In this document: one piece after another, positions 39,942 through 48,252 of the stretch
Numbering within the stretch: position 1 is the first letter of the stretch
Layout of the letters: the number at the start of each line of letters is the position of its first letter
Assembly (NCBI GenBank): GCA_035715725.1
Contig: DASTKT010000050.1
Coordinates: 1-52,376 of the forward strand
Direction of reading: 5' to 3'
Origin: JADGGV01 sp035715725
GTDB taxonomy: Bacteria; Gemmatimonadota; Gemmatimonadetes; Longimicrobiales; RSA9
Length of the DNA stretch: 52,376 bases
The notes under the pieces: generated by a model
The model's input: the letters and a program-made list of their open reading frames with translations, nothing else
Databases searched by the model: none
Told to the model about the DNA's origin: nothing
Translations under genes and position numbers: made by a program

Positions 39942-42290
39942 ATGAAGGCGATCACGAAGCTGAAGACGCAGGCGCGTCTCCACGAGCAGCGGGAGGAGTG
40001 GGAGAAGGCCGCCCAACTCTACCTGCAGGCGCTCGCGGCGGGAGAGGAGGCGGCGGAGGACCAGGACCTCTCGCTCTACAACCGCGTCGGTGACCTGTAT
40101 CTGCGGCTCCGCCGGCCGAACGAGGCCGTCCAGTACTTCCAGGAGGCCGCGGACCGGTACGCGGCCGCCGGCCTCTACAACAACGCCATCGCCCTGTGCA
40201 ACAAGGCGCTCCGGCAGGCGCCGGAGGAGCTCGAGCTGTACCGCAAGCTCGGGCACTACTATGCGTTGCAGGGCTTCCTGCCCGACGCGCGGCGCTGGTA
40301 CCTCGATTACGCCGAGCGGCAGATCAAGCTGGGCGCCCAGGATGCCGCATTCACGGCGCTCGCGCAGTTCGCGGAGACGACGAACAACGCCGAGGTCCGG
40401 GAGAGCCTCGGCCGCGTGCTGGAGACGCACGGCCGGCACGGCGAGGCCGTGCAGGAGCTGTCCCGGGCGTACCGGATGCGCACCGCGAACGGGGAGGACG
40501 ACCTCGCGGAGGCGCTCCGGGAGGAGATCGCGCGCATCGACCCGGAGGCCGCCGCGGCGCTGTCCGCCGACCCGGTGCCCGTGGTGACGCCGGGGTCGGC
40601 CGTGGAGGAGGCCGAGCCGCCCGCGCTCGACGGCATCGCCATCGAGAGCGCGGCGGATGCCGCGGGGTTCAAGGCCGAGCCGGCCCCGTCGACGCCGGTC
40701 CCGGTGGACGACTCCCTCGACGTCGAGCCGATCCCGCTGGACTTCCAGAGCAACCTGGAGGAGTTCCGGCTCCAGGGCGCCCTGGACGCGCCGGCCCGGG
40801 AGCCCGTCGAGGCACCGCCGCTCGCGGACCTGGAGGGCGTGCCCGCGGATCTCGGTCTGGGTGAAGGCTTTGCCGAGATCGAGCCGCTGCCGCTCGTGGA
40901 CCTCGAGCGCGACGATGTGGACGACCCCGAGGCCGCGTCCGCCGCCGCGATCGCGGGCCTCGACTTCGGCACGCTGGACGCCGGCGAGGCCGAGGCCGAC
41001 GAAGACGAGGACCTGCCGTCCTTCCTCACCGACCTCCCGCTCCTCGACGACGGCGACCCCGCCGCCGGGGAGGACGACGCATCCGCCTGGGCGGACCTCC
41101 CGACGATGGAGGTGAGCGGGCTCGACGCGGGCGAGCTGGTGAGCCCGCCCACCGGGACGGAGGACGACGAGGCCGACGACGCGCCGGCGGAGGATCTCCC
41201 GCTCCTGGAGGTACCCGGTTTCGAGGCCGACGTCGCGGCGCCGTTCGACGCGCAGGCGCCGGAGGCGATCGGCGATGCGACCGATCTCCCGATGCTCGAG
41301 GTGCCCGACCTCGACGCCGGGGCGCCGCTGGACGATGCGGCGCCCGCGCTCGGGGCGGTCCCGGACCTCGACGGCGCGATCTCGTACGCGCGCATGCTCG
41401 AGCGTCGCGGCGAGGTGGACGCCGCCGCCGACACCCTGAAGGACCTTCACGAGGACCTGGCGGCCGCGGGCCGCTTCGCCGAGGCCGCCGAGGCGGCCGC
41501 GGAGCTCATCCGGCTGCGTCCGGACGACGAGGCGACGCGCGAGGTGCACGGGGCGTACCTGGCGCGCGCCGGCGAGCCGGCAACCGCCGCCGCCGCGGAC
41601 CCGTTCGACGCCGGACTTCCGCCGGAGGACGACGCCGGCTTCGGCGGCGCGCTGTTCCCGGTGGACGGCGGGCTCGATCTCGAGCTGGATGGCGCCCCGC
41701 CGCCGGCCGCCGGCGCGGAGCCCGGGGCGGCCGAGGCCGAGGGCGAAGGCTCGCCGCCACCGGACCCGGCCGGGCACTACGTCGACCTGGGCGACCTGCT
41801 GGCCCGGGACGACGAGGAGCCCGGCTCGACGCGCTTCACGGTCGTGGCGCGCGTCCCGACCGGCGACGAGGACCAGGACTTCGCCGAGGTCCTCGCGGAG
41901 TTCCGCTCCAGGATCGAGGAGACGATCGGCGAGGACGACCCCGACAGCCACTACGACCTCGGGCTCGCCTTCAAGGAGATGGGCCTGCTGGACGAAGCCA
42001 TCACCCAGTTCCAGAGCGCGCTGCGCGGCGTGGACGACCGGCTCAAGGTGTTCGAGGAGCTCGGGCAGTGCTTCATCCAGAAGGGGCAGTTCAAGGTCGC
42101 CGTCATCATCCTGCGGCGGGCACTCGAGCTGCCGCACGACGACATCGCCGCGCTGAAGAACGTCTACTACCTGCTCGGGCGGTGTCTCGAGACGCTCGGC
42201 GAGACCGGCGAGGCGCGCGAGGCCTACGAGCGGGTCATCGGTCTCGATATCCGCTTCGAGGACGCGGCGGAACGGCTCGCCCGGCTTTGA
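39942..42290 (+). CDS. Large TPR protein with acidic repeat linker
   Basis: A 782-aa protein in three parts. Residues 1-200 are TPR units beginning KAITKLKTQARLHEQREEWEKAAQLY. Residues about 205-600 form a very acidic Pro/Ala/Asp/Glu linker that carries imperfect repeats with the core DLP[LTM][LM]E-V near residues 384, 417 and 446, spaced about 30 apart. Residues about 645-780 form a second TPR domain (DPDSHYDLGLAFKEMGLLDEAITQFQSAL). There is no signal peptide. The architecture suggests a cytosolic scaffold, and the short linear motifs look like docking sites. I do not recognise a named family. It starts 10 nt after ftcD. Confidence 0.85.
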   Translation: MKAITKLKTQARLHEQREEWEKAAQLYLQALAAGEEAAEDQDLSLYNRVGDLYLRLRRPNEAVQYFQEAADRYAAAGLYNNAIALCNKALRQAPEELELYRKLGHYYALQGFLPDARRWYLDYAERQIKLGAQDAAFTALAQFAETTNNAEVRESLGRVLETHGRHGEAVQELSRAYRMRTANGEDDLAEALREEIARIDPEAAAALSADPVPVVTPGSAVEEAEPPALDGIAIESAADAAGFKAEPAPSTPVPVDDSLDVEPIPLDFQSNLEEFRLQGALDAPAREPVEAPPLADLEGVPADLGLGEGFAEIEPLPLVDLERDDVDDPEAASAAAIAGLDFGTLDAGEAEADEDEDLPSFLTDLPLLDDGDPAAGEDDASAWADLPTMEVSGLDAGELVSPPTGTEDDEADDAPAEDLPLLEVPGFEADVAAPFDAQAPEAIGDATDLPMLEVPDLDAGAPLDDAAPALGAVPDLDGAISYARMLERRGEVDAAADTLKDLHEDLAAAGRFAEAAEAAAELIRLRPDDEATREVHGAYLARAGEPATAAAADPFDAGLPPEDDAGFGGALFPVDGGLDLELDGAPPPAAGAEPGAAEAEGEGSPPPDPAGHYVDLGDLLARDDEEPGSTRFTVVARVPTGDEDQDFAEVLAEFRSRIEETIGEDDPDSHYDLGLAFKEMGLLDEAITQFQSALRGVDDRLKVFEELGQCFIQKGQFKVAVIILRRALELPHDDIAALKNVYYLLGRCLETLGETGEAREAYERVIGLDIRFEDAAERLARL

Positions 42291-42315
42291 CAAGGCCGCG
42301 CGCCGCCGGTAGCTT
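42287..42315 (+). promoter_or_regulatory. Promoter for the polyprenyl synthetase gene
   Basis: A perfect TTGACA at 42287-42292, a 17-nt spacer and TAGCTT at 42310-42315. The -35 overlaps the stop codon of the TPR gene. The start codon is 42 nt after the -10. Confidence 0.7.
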
Positions 42316-42357
42316 CCTCCCGTTCAAGCGAATTTTCACCCGGCGGTCAGTGAGTTG

Positions 42358-43344
42358 ATGCTCCGCACGACGCTGCCGAAGCTCGCCCAGATCCAGCGCC
42401 CCGTACGCGAACGGTTGGAGACGGTCGTCGAGGAATTGCGGCGCATCGTCCTCACCGACTTCACGCCGATCGGCGAGGTGAACGATCACCTGCTCTGGGC
42501 GCGCGGCAAGCTGTTCCGCCCGACGCTACTCCTCCTCGCCAACCAGGTCGGAGATCGGCCGCACCCGCGGGCCGTCACCCTCGCCGCCATCGTCGAGCTG
42601 GTGCACCTGGCGACGCTCGTCCACGACGACGCCGTCGACCACTCGGTGCTGCGGCGCGGCATGCCCACGGTGAACGCCCTCTGGAACCACCAGACGGCGG
42701 TCATCATGGGGGACTACCTCTACAGCCGCTCCGTGATGGAGCTGGCGCTCCTCGGCCGGGTCGAGCTCATCCAGATCCTGTCGAACGCGGCCAACGAGAT
42801 GAGCATCGGCGAGATGCGCCAGCTCGCCTCGTGCGATGCGCTGAGCTACAGCGAGGCGGAGTACGACCGCCTGATCCAGTGCAAGACGGCGTCGCTCATG
42901 TCCGCGGCGTGCGAGATGGGCGCCGTCGCCGGGGATGAGCGGTTCCGCGCGCCGCTCGCCGCGTACGGCTTCCAGCTCGGAATGGCCTTCCAGATCGCCG
43001 ACGACCTCATCGACTACACGGAGAGCGAGGCGGTGACCGGAAAGCCCACCGGGCACGACCTTCGGGAGCACAAGGTCACGCTGCCCCTGATCCACGCGCT
43101 CGCGGTCATGGGGCGCGCCGGGCGACGCGAGGTGGAGGCGTTCTTCGCCGACCCCGAGCCGTCCGACGAAGCCATTGCTCGCATGGTGCTGCTCGTGCGC
43201 GAGCACCACGGGCTCGAGTATGCGCGCTCGCGCGCGGAGGCGTTCGGCGCGCGGGCGCTGGAGGCGCTCTCGCCGCTCCCGGACGGGCCGGCCGAGTCGG
43301 CGCTCCGCGACGCGGTCGCTTACGTCATCGGTCGCCGCCGGTAG
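42358..43344 (+). CDS. ispB: Trans-polyprenyl diphosphate synthase
   Basis: A 328-aa prenyl elongase. The first aspartate-rich motif is DDAVD within LVHDDAVDHS, and the second is DDLID in QIADDLIDYTES; both bind the Mg2+-diphosphate. GKLFRPTLLLLA near residue 50 is the substrate-binding region. It probably makes the octaprenyl or similar side chain of menaquinone or ubiquinone, although the chain length cannot be read from the sequence. The ATG at 42358 is preferred to the adjacent TTG at 42355. Confidence 0.9.
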   Translation: MLRTTLPKLAQIQRPVRERLETVVEELRRIVLTDFTPIGEVNDHLLWARGKLFRPTLLLLANQVGDRPHPRAVTLAAIVELVHLATLVHDDAVDHSVLRRGMPTVNALWNHQTAVIMGDYLYSRSVMELALLGRVELIQILSNAANEMSIGEMRQLASCDALSYSEAEYDRLIQCKTASLMSAACEMGAVAGDERFRAPLAAYGFQLGMAFQIADDLIDYTESEAVTGKPTGHDLREHKVTLPLIHALAVMGRAGRREVEAFFADPEPSDEAIARMVLLVREHHGLEYARSRAEAFGARALEALSPLPDGPAESALRDAVAYVIGRRR

Positions 43345-43377
43345 ACCCATGGAACCCCCCCAGATGCGGACGGTATC

Positions 43378-43653
43378 ATGATCGGCCCCCGGAGGCGCAG
43401 CTTTTCCCGGGCCGTGTGGACGGTGGTCGTCGGACTGTTCCTCGGCGCACTGTTCACCAAGCTCGCGGTGCTGTACCTGCCGGAAGGCGCGGTCCGCGAC
43501 TTCCTCACGACCTCCGCGTCGGCCTCGCTCGGACCCCTGAGCATCGACCTGGTCGCCGTGGCGTTTGTGATCGGCCCGTTGACCGTCAACCTGAATGCTC
43601 TCAGCCTGCTCGGCGTCTTCATCGTCGCGGTCGTGATGCGCTACTGGCTCTGA
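43378..43653 (+). CDS. Small membrane protein, DUF4321-like
   Basis: A 91-aa protein with two hydrophobic segments: FSRAVWTVVVGLFLGALFTKLA near the N-terminus and LIGVFIVAVVMRYWL-like sequence at the C-terminus. I recognise the overall pattern as DUF4321, a family of unknown function. It lies between the prenyl synthetase and tatA on the same strand, with short gaps. A basic N-terminus (MIGPRRRSFSR) suggests that it starts in the cytosol. No function is assigned. Confidence 0.78.
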   Translation: MIGPRRRSFSRAVWTVVVGLFLGALFTKLAVLYLPEGAVRDFLTTSASASLGPLSIDLVAVAFVIGPLTVNLNALSLLGVFIVAVVMRYWL

Positions 43654-43676
43654 CACCCAACACCGGAGAAGTCGTC

Positions 43677-43955
43677 ATGTTCGGCAACATCGGTCCCGGC
43701 GAAATGGTGTTCATTCTCCTGGTGCTACTCCTCGTGTTCGGGGCCAAGCGGCTGCCGGAGATCGGGAGCTCGCTCGGGAGGGGGATCCGCGAGTTCAAGC
43801 GCTCGATGACGGACATCCAGCAGGAGATCAACCGCCCGGACGCGTCGGCGCAGGTGGCGCAGGCGCCCCGCCCGCAGCCGGCGCAGACCGTCGACCCGGC
43901 GCCCGCCGCGCCGGCTCAGCTGCCGACGCAAAGCGCCGACACCCCGCAGAGCTGA
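43677..43955 (+). CDS. tatA: Twin-arginine translocase subunit TatA
   Basis: A 92-aa protein with the TatA signature: a short N-terminal transmembrane helix (GPGEMVFILLVLLLVFGAKRLPE), then the hinge and amphipathic helix (IGSSLGRGIREFKRSM). A Pro/Ala/Gln-rich tail follows. TatA oligomerises to form the protein-conducting path for folded Tat substrates and works with the TatC encoded upstream. The ATG at 43677 fits the family N-terminus. A strong hairpin at 44016-44048 follows, but its T-tract is on the other strand. Confidence 0.93.
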   Translation: MFGNIGPGEMVFILLVLLLVFGAKRLPEIGSSLGRGIREFKRSMTDIQQEINRPDASAQVAQAPRPQPAQTVDPAPAAPAQLPTQSADTPQS

Positions 43956-44010
43956 CGGCCCGGTCGGACCGAGCCGGGGGAAGCTCCCGGCCGGACAGAC
44001 GGCAGGACAC

Positions 44011-44048
44011 GAAAAACCGCCCGGCGGCCGCGATGGCCGCCGGGCGGT
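44011..44048 (-). terminator. Intrinsic terminator for the PpiD-type gene
   Basis: ACCGCCCGGCGGCC (44016-44029) pairs perfectly with 44035-44048 around a 5-nt loop. On the - strand it is followed by TTTTTC, which makes it a classic terminator for the gene ending at 44080. On + it may also stop tatA transcripts. Confidence 0.85.
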
Positions 44049-44079
44049 CTCGTAGGTCCGAGGCGCGGGAGGCGTCGGC

Positions 44080-45927
44080 TCAGAACACCTCGGCCTGCTG
44101 CGGCGGCTGCTGCGCGTTCGCCGGGTGCAGCACCTGCTCGCGGTTATCCTTGATCTTCGCCGTCTGCCGCAGCGCCGTCAGGAACTCCTGCCACCGCTCC
44201 TCGCTCGCCGCCTGCATCAGCTGGCCCCGCTGGAGCTGCTTCTGCTGGTCGAACTCCGCGCGGTCCGCGTCCTTGCGCTCGACGCTCTGGATGATGTAGA
44301 CGAGGTCGTTCGCCTGGATCGCGCCGCTGATCTGCCCGGGCTGCAGCCCGAACGCGGTGCCAACGGCGGCGTTCGCCCGGCCCATGCCCGGCACCATGTC
44401 GGCGCGGGTGAACGGGCCGGCCTCGCGGACCGGCACGCCGCGCGCGGCCGCCACCTGGTCGAGCGTCTGGCCACCGCGGATCTGGTCGACCATCTGGCGG
44501 GCGATCTCGGTCGCCTTCGCCGTCTTCTTCTGCTTGGCCAGGATCTGCCGGATCGTGGGCGCCGCGTCCTGCTGCGAGAGCGCGCCGGCCTCCGTCTTGC
44601 CTCCGAGCTCGATCATGTAGAACGCGTTCGAGCCCTCGAAGACCTGGCTGACCTCCTTCGGCTTCGCCTCGCCGAAGATCCAGTCCGCGCCTTCGTCGAT
44701 CGGCCCGACGCCGGGAACCACGGGCAGGTCCTTCACGACCTCGACGGAGCGCGGCGTGAGACCCAGGCGCTGCGCCGCGGCCGGGAGCGACAGCTTCTCG
44801 CCGAGCGCCTCGAGGGAATCGGCCTGCGAGAGCAGGTCGTCCTCGTGCGTGCCCGAGATCGTCACGGGAACCAGGATGTGACGGACGCGGGCGCCGACGC
44901 TGTCGCGGCTCTGCACCTGGATGACGTGGAAGCCGAACTGCGTCTGGACCGGCGCGCTGACCTCCCCGACCGGCAGCGACCAGACGGCCTGGTCGAAGGC
45001 CGGCACCATCTGGCCCTTCCGCACGTTCCCGAGATCACCGCCCTGCGCCGCCGAGCCCGGGTCCTTCGAGACCCGCTTCGCGACGGCCGCGAAGTCGGCG
45101 CCCTTCAGGATCTCCTGGCGGGCGCTCTCCGCCGCCTGGCGAGCCGCCGCCGTGTCCGACGCGTTCGGCTCCTTCGGGATCGAGACGATCTGGATCTGCG
45201 CCCGCGCAGGCCGCTTGAACTCGTCCTTGTGCGCGTTGTAGTACGCGCCGATCTCCGCGTCCGAGACCGAGACCTGGTTGTCCGGCACGAGCTGCGCCGG
45301 GTCCAGCGCGATGAAGCGCGCCTTCGCCGTCTCGTGCGCGTCCTTCCAGATCCGCCACAGCTCGCCGTCCGAGATGTACGTCCCCGACGTGACCTGGTAG
45401 AAGAGCTTGCTCCGCGGGATCGCGTCGCGGTAGTACGACTCGAGCTGCAGCAGCAGCTGGTTGTCCACCGCCGGGGAGGCGAGGAACTGCTGGTACTTCT
45501 GCAGGTCGAACTGCCCGTTCGTCTGGAAGAGCTGGTTCTGGGCCAGCTCCGGCGGCGGTGCCACCTTCGCGGTCTGGCGGATCTCCTCGTCCGAGACGCG
45601 GATCCCGCGCCGCTCCAGCTCCTGCTGGACCAGCTTCTGCATGACGAGCTGGTTCCACGTCGCATCCTCGAGCTGCCGCGTGACCGCCGAGGTGATGGGC
45701 TCCGAGCGCGCCCGCTGCTCCTGGTCGTAGAGATTCTTGTAGGCGATGTTGAACTCGTCGTAGGTGATCGGCTCGCCGTTCACGGACCCGACGGTTCCCG
45801 GGCGCCCACCGCTCCGCCCGGTGATGTCCATCCCCCAACCGAAGACCATGAGACCGACGAAGGCGACCGACGTGACGATCATGATCACCTTCATCTTGTC
45901 CCGCATCTGACGCATCATGGACCGCAA
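44080..45927 (-). CDS. ppiD: PpiD/SurA-type periplasmic peptidyl-prolyl isomerase
   Basis: A 615-aa membrane-anchored chaperone. A short cytosolic N-terminus precedes one transmembrane helix (VIMIVTSVAFVGLMVFGWGM), then a SurA_N-like domain (about residues 40-190) and parvulin-type domains. The parvulin core is seen in ADFAAVAKRVSKDPGSAAQGGDLG and FGFHVIQVQSRD (about residues 285-365); a second, degenerate parvulin-like region follows. PpiD helps fold newly secreted outer-membrane and periplasmic proteins at the Sec exit. The gene is convergent with tatA, with its own terminator, and divergent from the following TPR gene, with its own promoter. Confidence 0.88.
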   Translation of the reverse strand: MRSMMRQMRDKMKVIMIVTSVAFVGLMVFGWGMDITGRSGGRPGTVGSVNGEPITYDEFNIAYKNLYDQEQRARSEPITSAVTRQLEDATWNQLVMQKLVQQELERRGIRVSDEEIRQTAKVAPPPELAQNQLFQTNGQFDLQKYQQFLASPAVDNQLLLQLESYYRDAIPRSKLFYQVTSGTYISDGELWRIWKDAHETAKARFIALDPAQLVPDNQVSVSDAEIGAYYNAHKDEFKRPARAQIQIVSIPKEPNASDTAAARQAAESARQEILKGADFAAVAKRVSKDPGSAAQGGDLGNVRKGQMVPAFDQAVWSLPVGEVSAPVQTQFGFHVIQVQSRDSVGARVRHILVPVTISGTHEDDLLSQADSLEALGEKLSLPAAAQRLGLTPRSVEVVKDLPVVPGVGPIDEGADWIFGEAKPKEVSQVFEGSNAFYMIELGGKTEAGALSQQDAAPTIRQILAKQKKTAKATEIARQMVDQIRGGQTLDQVAAARGVPVREAGPFTRADMVPGMGRANAAVGTAFGLQPGQISGAIQANDLVYIIQSVERKDADRAEFDQQKQLQRGQLMQAASEERWQEFLTALRQTAKIKDNREQVLHPANAQQPPQQAEVF

Positions 45928-45972
45928 CTCCCGCCGGCGCCGGCCGTGAAGAGGGTGACGAGGAAGCAGGAA

Positions 45973-46001
45973 AAGCTAATCGTCGCTACGTCAGGATACA
46001 A
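45973..46001 (-). promoter_or_regulatory. Promoter for the PpiD-type gene
   Basis: On the - strand TTGTAT (46001-45996), a 17-nt spacer and TAGCTT (45978-45973) lie about 45 nt before the start codon. It is divergent from the TPR promoter at 46046. Confidence 0.6.
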
Positions 46002-46045
46002 CCCGCTATCCCCGCCTCGGTTCCGCTTGGAAAAGCGCGCCCGCG

Positions 46046-46075
46046 TTGACACATGGCCGGAAACGTGGGTATCTT
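46046..46075 (+). promoter_or_regulatory. Promoter for the TPR-aroQ-acc cluster
   Basis: A perfect TTGACA at 46046-46051, an 18-nt spacer and TATCTT at 46070-46075. The TPR ATG is 54 nt after the -10. Confidence 0.7.
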
Positions 46076-46129
46076 GGTCCGCTCGCCCCCGGGTCCCCAT
46101 ACAGTTGCCGACCTCTGGAGTTTGGGCTG

Positions 46130-47785
46130 ATGGCCGAGTCCCACCGTGACGAGATCGCGAAGCTGGAGGCGCTCTACCAGAGCAACCCGGGCGGCCGTTC
46201 CTTCACGCATCTGGCCGAGGCCTATCGCAAGGCGGGGGACGCGGCGCGCGCGCTCGAGGTGGTGCAGCACGGTCTGACGCGCCACCCGGATTACGCCAGC
46301 GCCTACGTCGTGCTGGGCCGCGTCCAGCAGGATCTCGGCAGCCCCGACGAGGCCGTTGCCGCCTTCCGCCGCGTCCTCGAGCTCGACCCGGAGAACCGCG
46401 TCGCGATCCGTGCGCTCGGCGACCTGGCGCGGCAGGGCGGCCGCTTCGACGAGGCGCTGCAGCACTACCGCCACCTGCGCATGCTCGACCCCTCCGACGA
46501 GGAGCTCGAGGCGGCCACGCTCGCCATGGAGGCCGAGCTGCGCCAGCGCGGCGCCGGCGGTGGCGAGGCGGGCGTGCCCGAGGTCGCCCCGTTCCATGGA
46601 GACTACGCGCCGCCGCCGGCGAGCGAGGCGGCTCCGGTCGGCGGAGTCGACCTCCCGGGCGATGCCGGCGGCTGGGCGCAGCCGAGTGCCCCGCCGGTCG
46701 AGCCGGCCCTCCCCGCCGGCGAGGAGCTGGGACGTCTGCTCTCGCTGGACGAGCTGCTGCCGACCTCGGCCGACGGCGCGCCGGGCGAGGGCGAGGCGCT
46801 GGGCTACGAGCTGGACATCGAGCTGGCCGAGTTCCCCGCGGAGGGCGGTGACGAGCTGTCCGACCTGAGCGCCGCTCCGCGCCTCGACGCCGTGGACGTG
46901 GCCGGCGCGCCGGAGGCCGAGCCGCCCGCCGCGACGACGGACCCCGGCTCCGCCGAGCGGCCCGGCGTCCCGGAGAGCGCGCGTCCCCTCCCATCGGCGC
47001 TCGACGAGGAGCGTGGCCAGGCCTACGACTGGGAGCTGGGCGCGGGCACGGACGCGGGCGAGGTCGTCACGGAAACGATGGCGGAGCTGTATCGCGCGCA
47101 GGGGCTCCCGGGCCGCGCTGCCGAGATCTACCGCGCGCTGCTGGCGGACCACCCCGACGACGAGCGGCTCGGCCTGCGACTCCTCGAGGTCGAGGCCGAG
47201 CTGGACGGCGTGCGCCTCGCCATGCCGGACCGCGACGCGGCGCCAGCCGACGCCGCCGGCGCGGCAACGGAGGCGGCGGGACCGGTCGACGCGACGCAGG
47301 CCTCCGCCGCGACGACGACGTGGCGGCCGGAGCCGGAGCCGGTCCGGCCGGTCGCCGTCGAGGAGATCGAGTCGGTATGGACCGGCCCGAGCGGCGCCCG
47401 CGTCGACGATCCGGGGCTCTACGCCTGGTCCGACGAGGGGGACGAGGAGGAGGGCGGCCGCACGATCGGCGAGTACTTCCGCGCGATGCTGGCGTGGCGC
47501 GCGGGAGATGAAGCTGCGGAGCGCGGCTCCGCGCCGGCCGTCGCGGAGCCGCCGCGCTCCTCGGCCGAGCCGTGGGACGCCGAGGCGCGCTCGGGCGGCG
47601 CCGTGCAGGAGCCGGCGCCGGCAGACGATGTGGCAGGGCTGTACGCGCCGGGCGACCGGGACACGGTCCGGCGGGAGTCGGACACGCCGCAGCCGGGGCC
47701 CGATGCGCGGGTGGAGGGCCGGAGCCCCGGCGAGGAGGACGACCTCGAGATGTTCCGCGCGTGGCTGCAGAGCCTGAAGCGCTGA
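46130..47785 (+). CDS. TPR protein with acidic linker, upstream of aroQ
   Basis: A 551-aa protein. TPR units occupy residues about 1-130 (RSFTHLAEAYRKAGDAARALEVV, YVVLGRVQQDLGSPDEAVAAFRRVLELDP). A long acidic Pro/Ala/Glu region follows, and a further short TPR lies near residues 320-360 (TMAELYRAQGLPGRAAEIYRALL). The protein ends in a compact DDLEMFRAWLQSLKR motif. No signal peptide or membrane helix is seen. It resembles the other large TPR protein in this window in having a TPR-acidic linker-TPR order, but the linkers differ. The ATG at 46130 has GGAG upstream. Function is unknown; aroQ overlaps its 3' end. Confidence 0.84.
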   Translation: MAESHRDEIAKLEALYQSNPGGRSFTHLAEAYRKAGDAARALEVVQHGLTRHPDYASAYVVLGRVQQDLGSPDEAVAAFRRVLELDPENRVAIRALGDLARQGGRFDEALQHYRHLRMLDPSDEELEAATLAMEAELRQRGAGGGEAGVPEVAPFHGDYAPPPASEAAPVGGVDLPGDAGGWAQPSAPPVEPALPAGEELGRLLSLDELLPTSADGAPGEGEALGYELDIELAEFPAEGGDELSDLSAAPRLDAVDVAGAPEAEPPAATTDPGSAERPGVPESARPLPSALDEERGQAYDWELGAGTDAGEVVTETMAELYRAQGLPGRAAEIYRALLADHPDDERLGLRLLEVEAELDGVRLAMPDRDAAPADAAGAATEAAGPVDATQASAATTTWRPEPEPVRPVAVEEIESVWTGPSGARVDDPGLYAWSDEGDEEEGGRTIGEYFRAMLAWRAGDEAAERGSAPAVAEPPRSSAEPWDAEARSGGAVQEPAPADDVAGLYAPGDRDTVRRESDTPQPGPDARVEGRSPGEEDDLEMFRAWLQSLKR

Positions 47786-48252
47786 GGCTCGGGGTCGTCC
47801 ACGGGCCCAACCTCAATCTCCTCGGTCGCCGGGAGCCGGAGGTCTACGGCCGGTCGACGCTGGCCGACGTGAACGACCGGATCCGGGCGCTGGCGGAGGA
47901 GCTGGGCGTGGAGGTCGAGGAGTTCCAGGCGAGCGGCGAGGGCGAGCTGATCGACCGGATCCACGACATGGCCGCGCGGGTGGACGGATTTCTGGTGAAC
48001 GCGGGCGCCTACACGCACACGAGCGTCGCGCTTCTGGACGCGCTCGTGGGCGTGGGGCGCCCGTTCGTCGAGGTGCATCTTTCGAATGTCCACGCCCGGG
48101 AGGAGTTCCGGCGGCGCTCGCTCCTGGCGCCGCGGGCGGTGGGGGTGGTCGTCGGCTTCGGGGTGGAGAGCTACCTGCTGGGGTTGCGCGGGCTCGCTCT
48201 GCACCTCCGCGAGGGCCGCCGCCCGGGCCGTAGCGATCGGGGAGGGCCGTAA
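47761..48252 (+). CDS. aroQ: 3-dehydroquinate dehydratase, type II
   Basis: A type II dehydroquinase, here read as 163 aa. LGVVHGPNLNLLGRREPEVYG holds the active-site arginine and tyrosine region, FLVNAGAYTHTSVALLDAL the central part and FVEVHLSNVHAREEFRRRS the catalytic histidine. It dehydrates 3-dehydroquinate in the shikimate pathway. The start is uncertain: the GTG at 47761 overlaps the TPR gene by 25 nt, and a CTG at 47782 inside the stop codon region (CTGA) would give a more usual length. No ATG fits. Confidence 0.88.
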   Translation: MAAEPEALRLGVVHGPNLNLLGRREPEVYGRSTLADVNDRIRALAEELGVEVEEFQASGEGELIDRIHDMAARVDGFLVNAGAYTHTSVALLDALVGVGRPFVEVHLSNVHAREEFRRRSLLAPRAVGVVVGFGVESYLLGLRGLALHLREGRRPGRSDRGGP

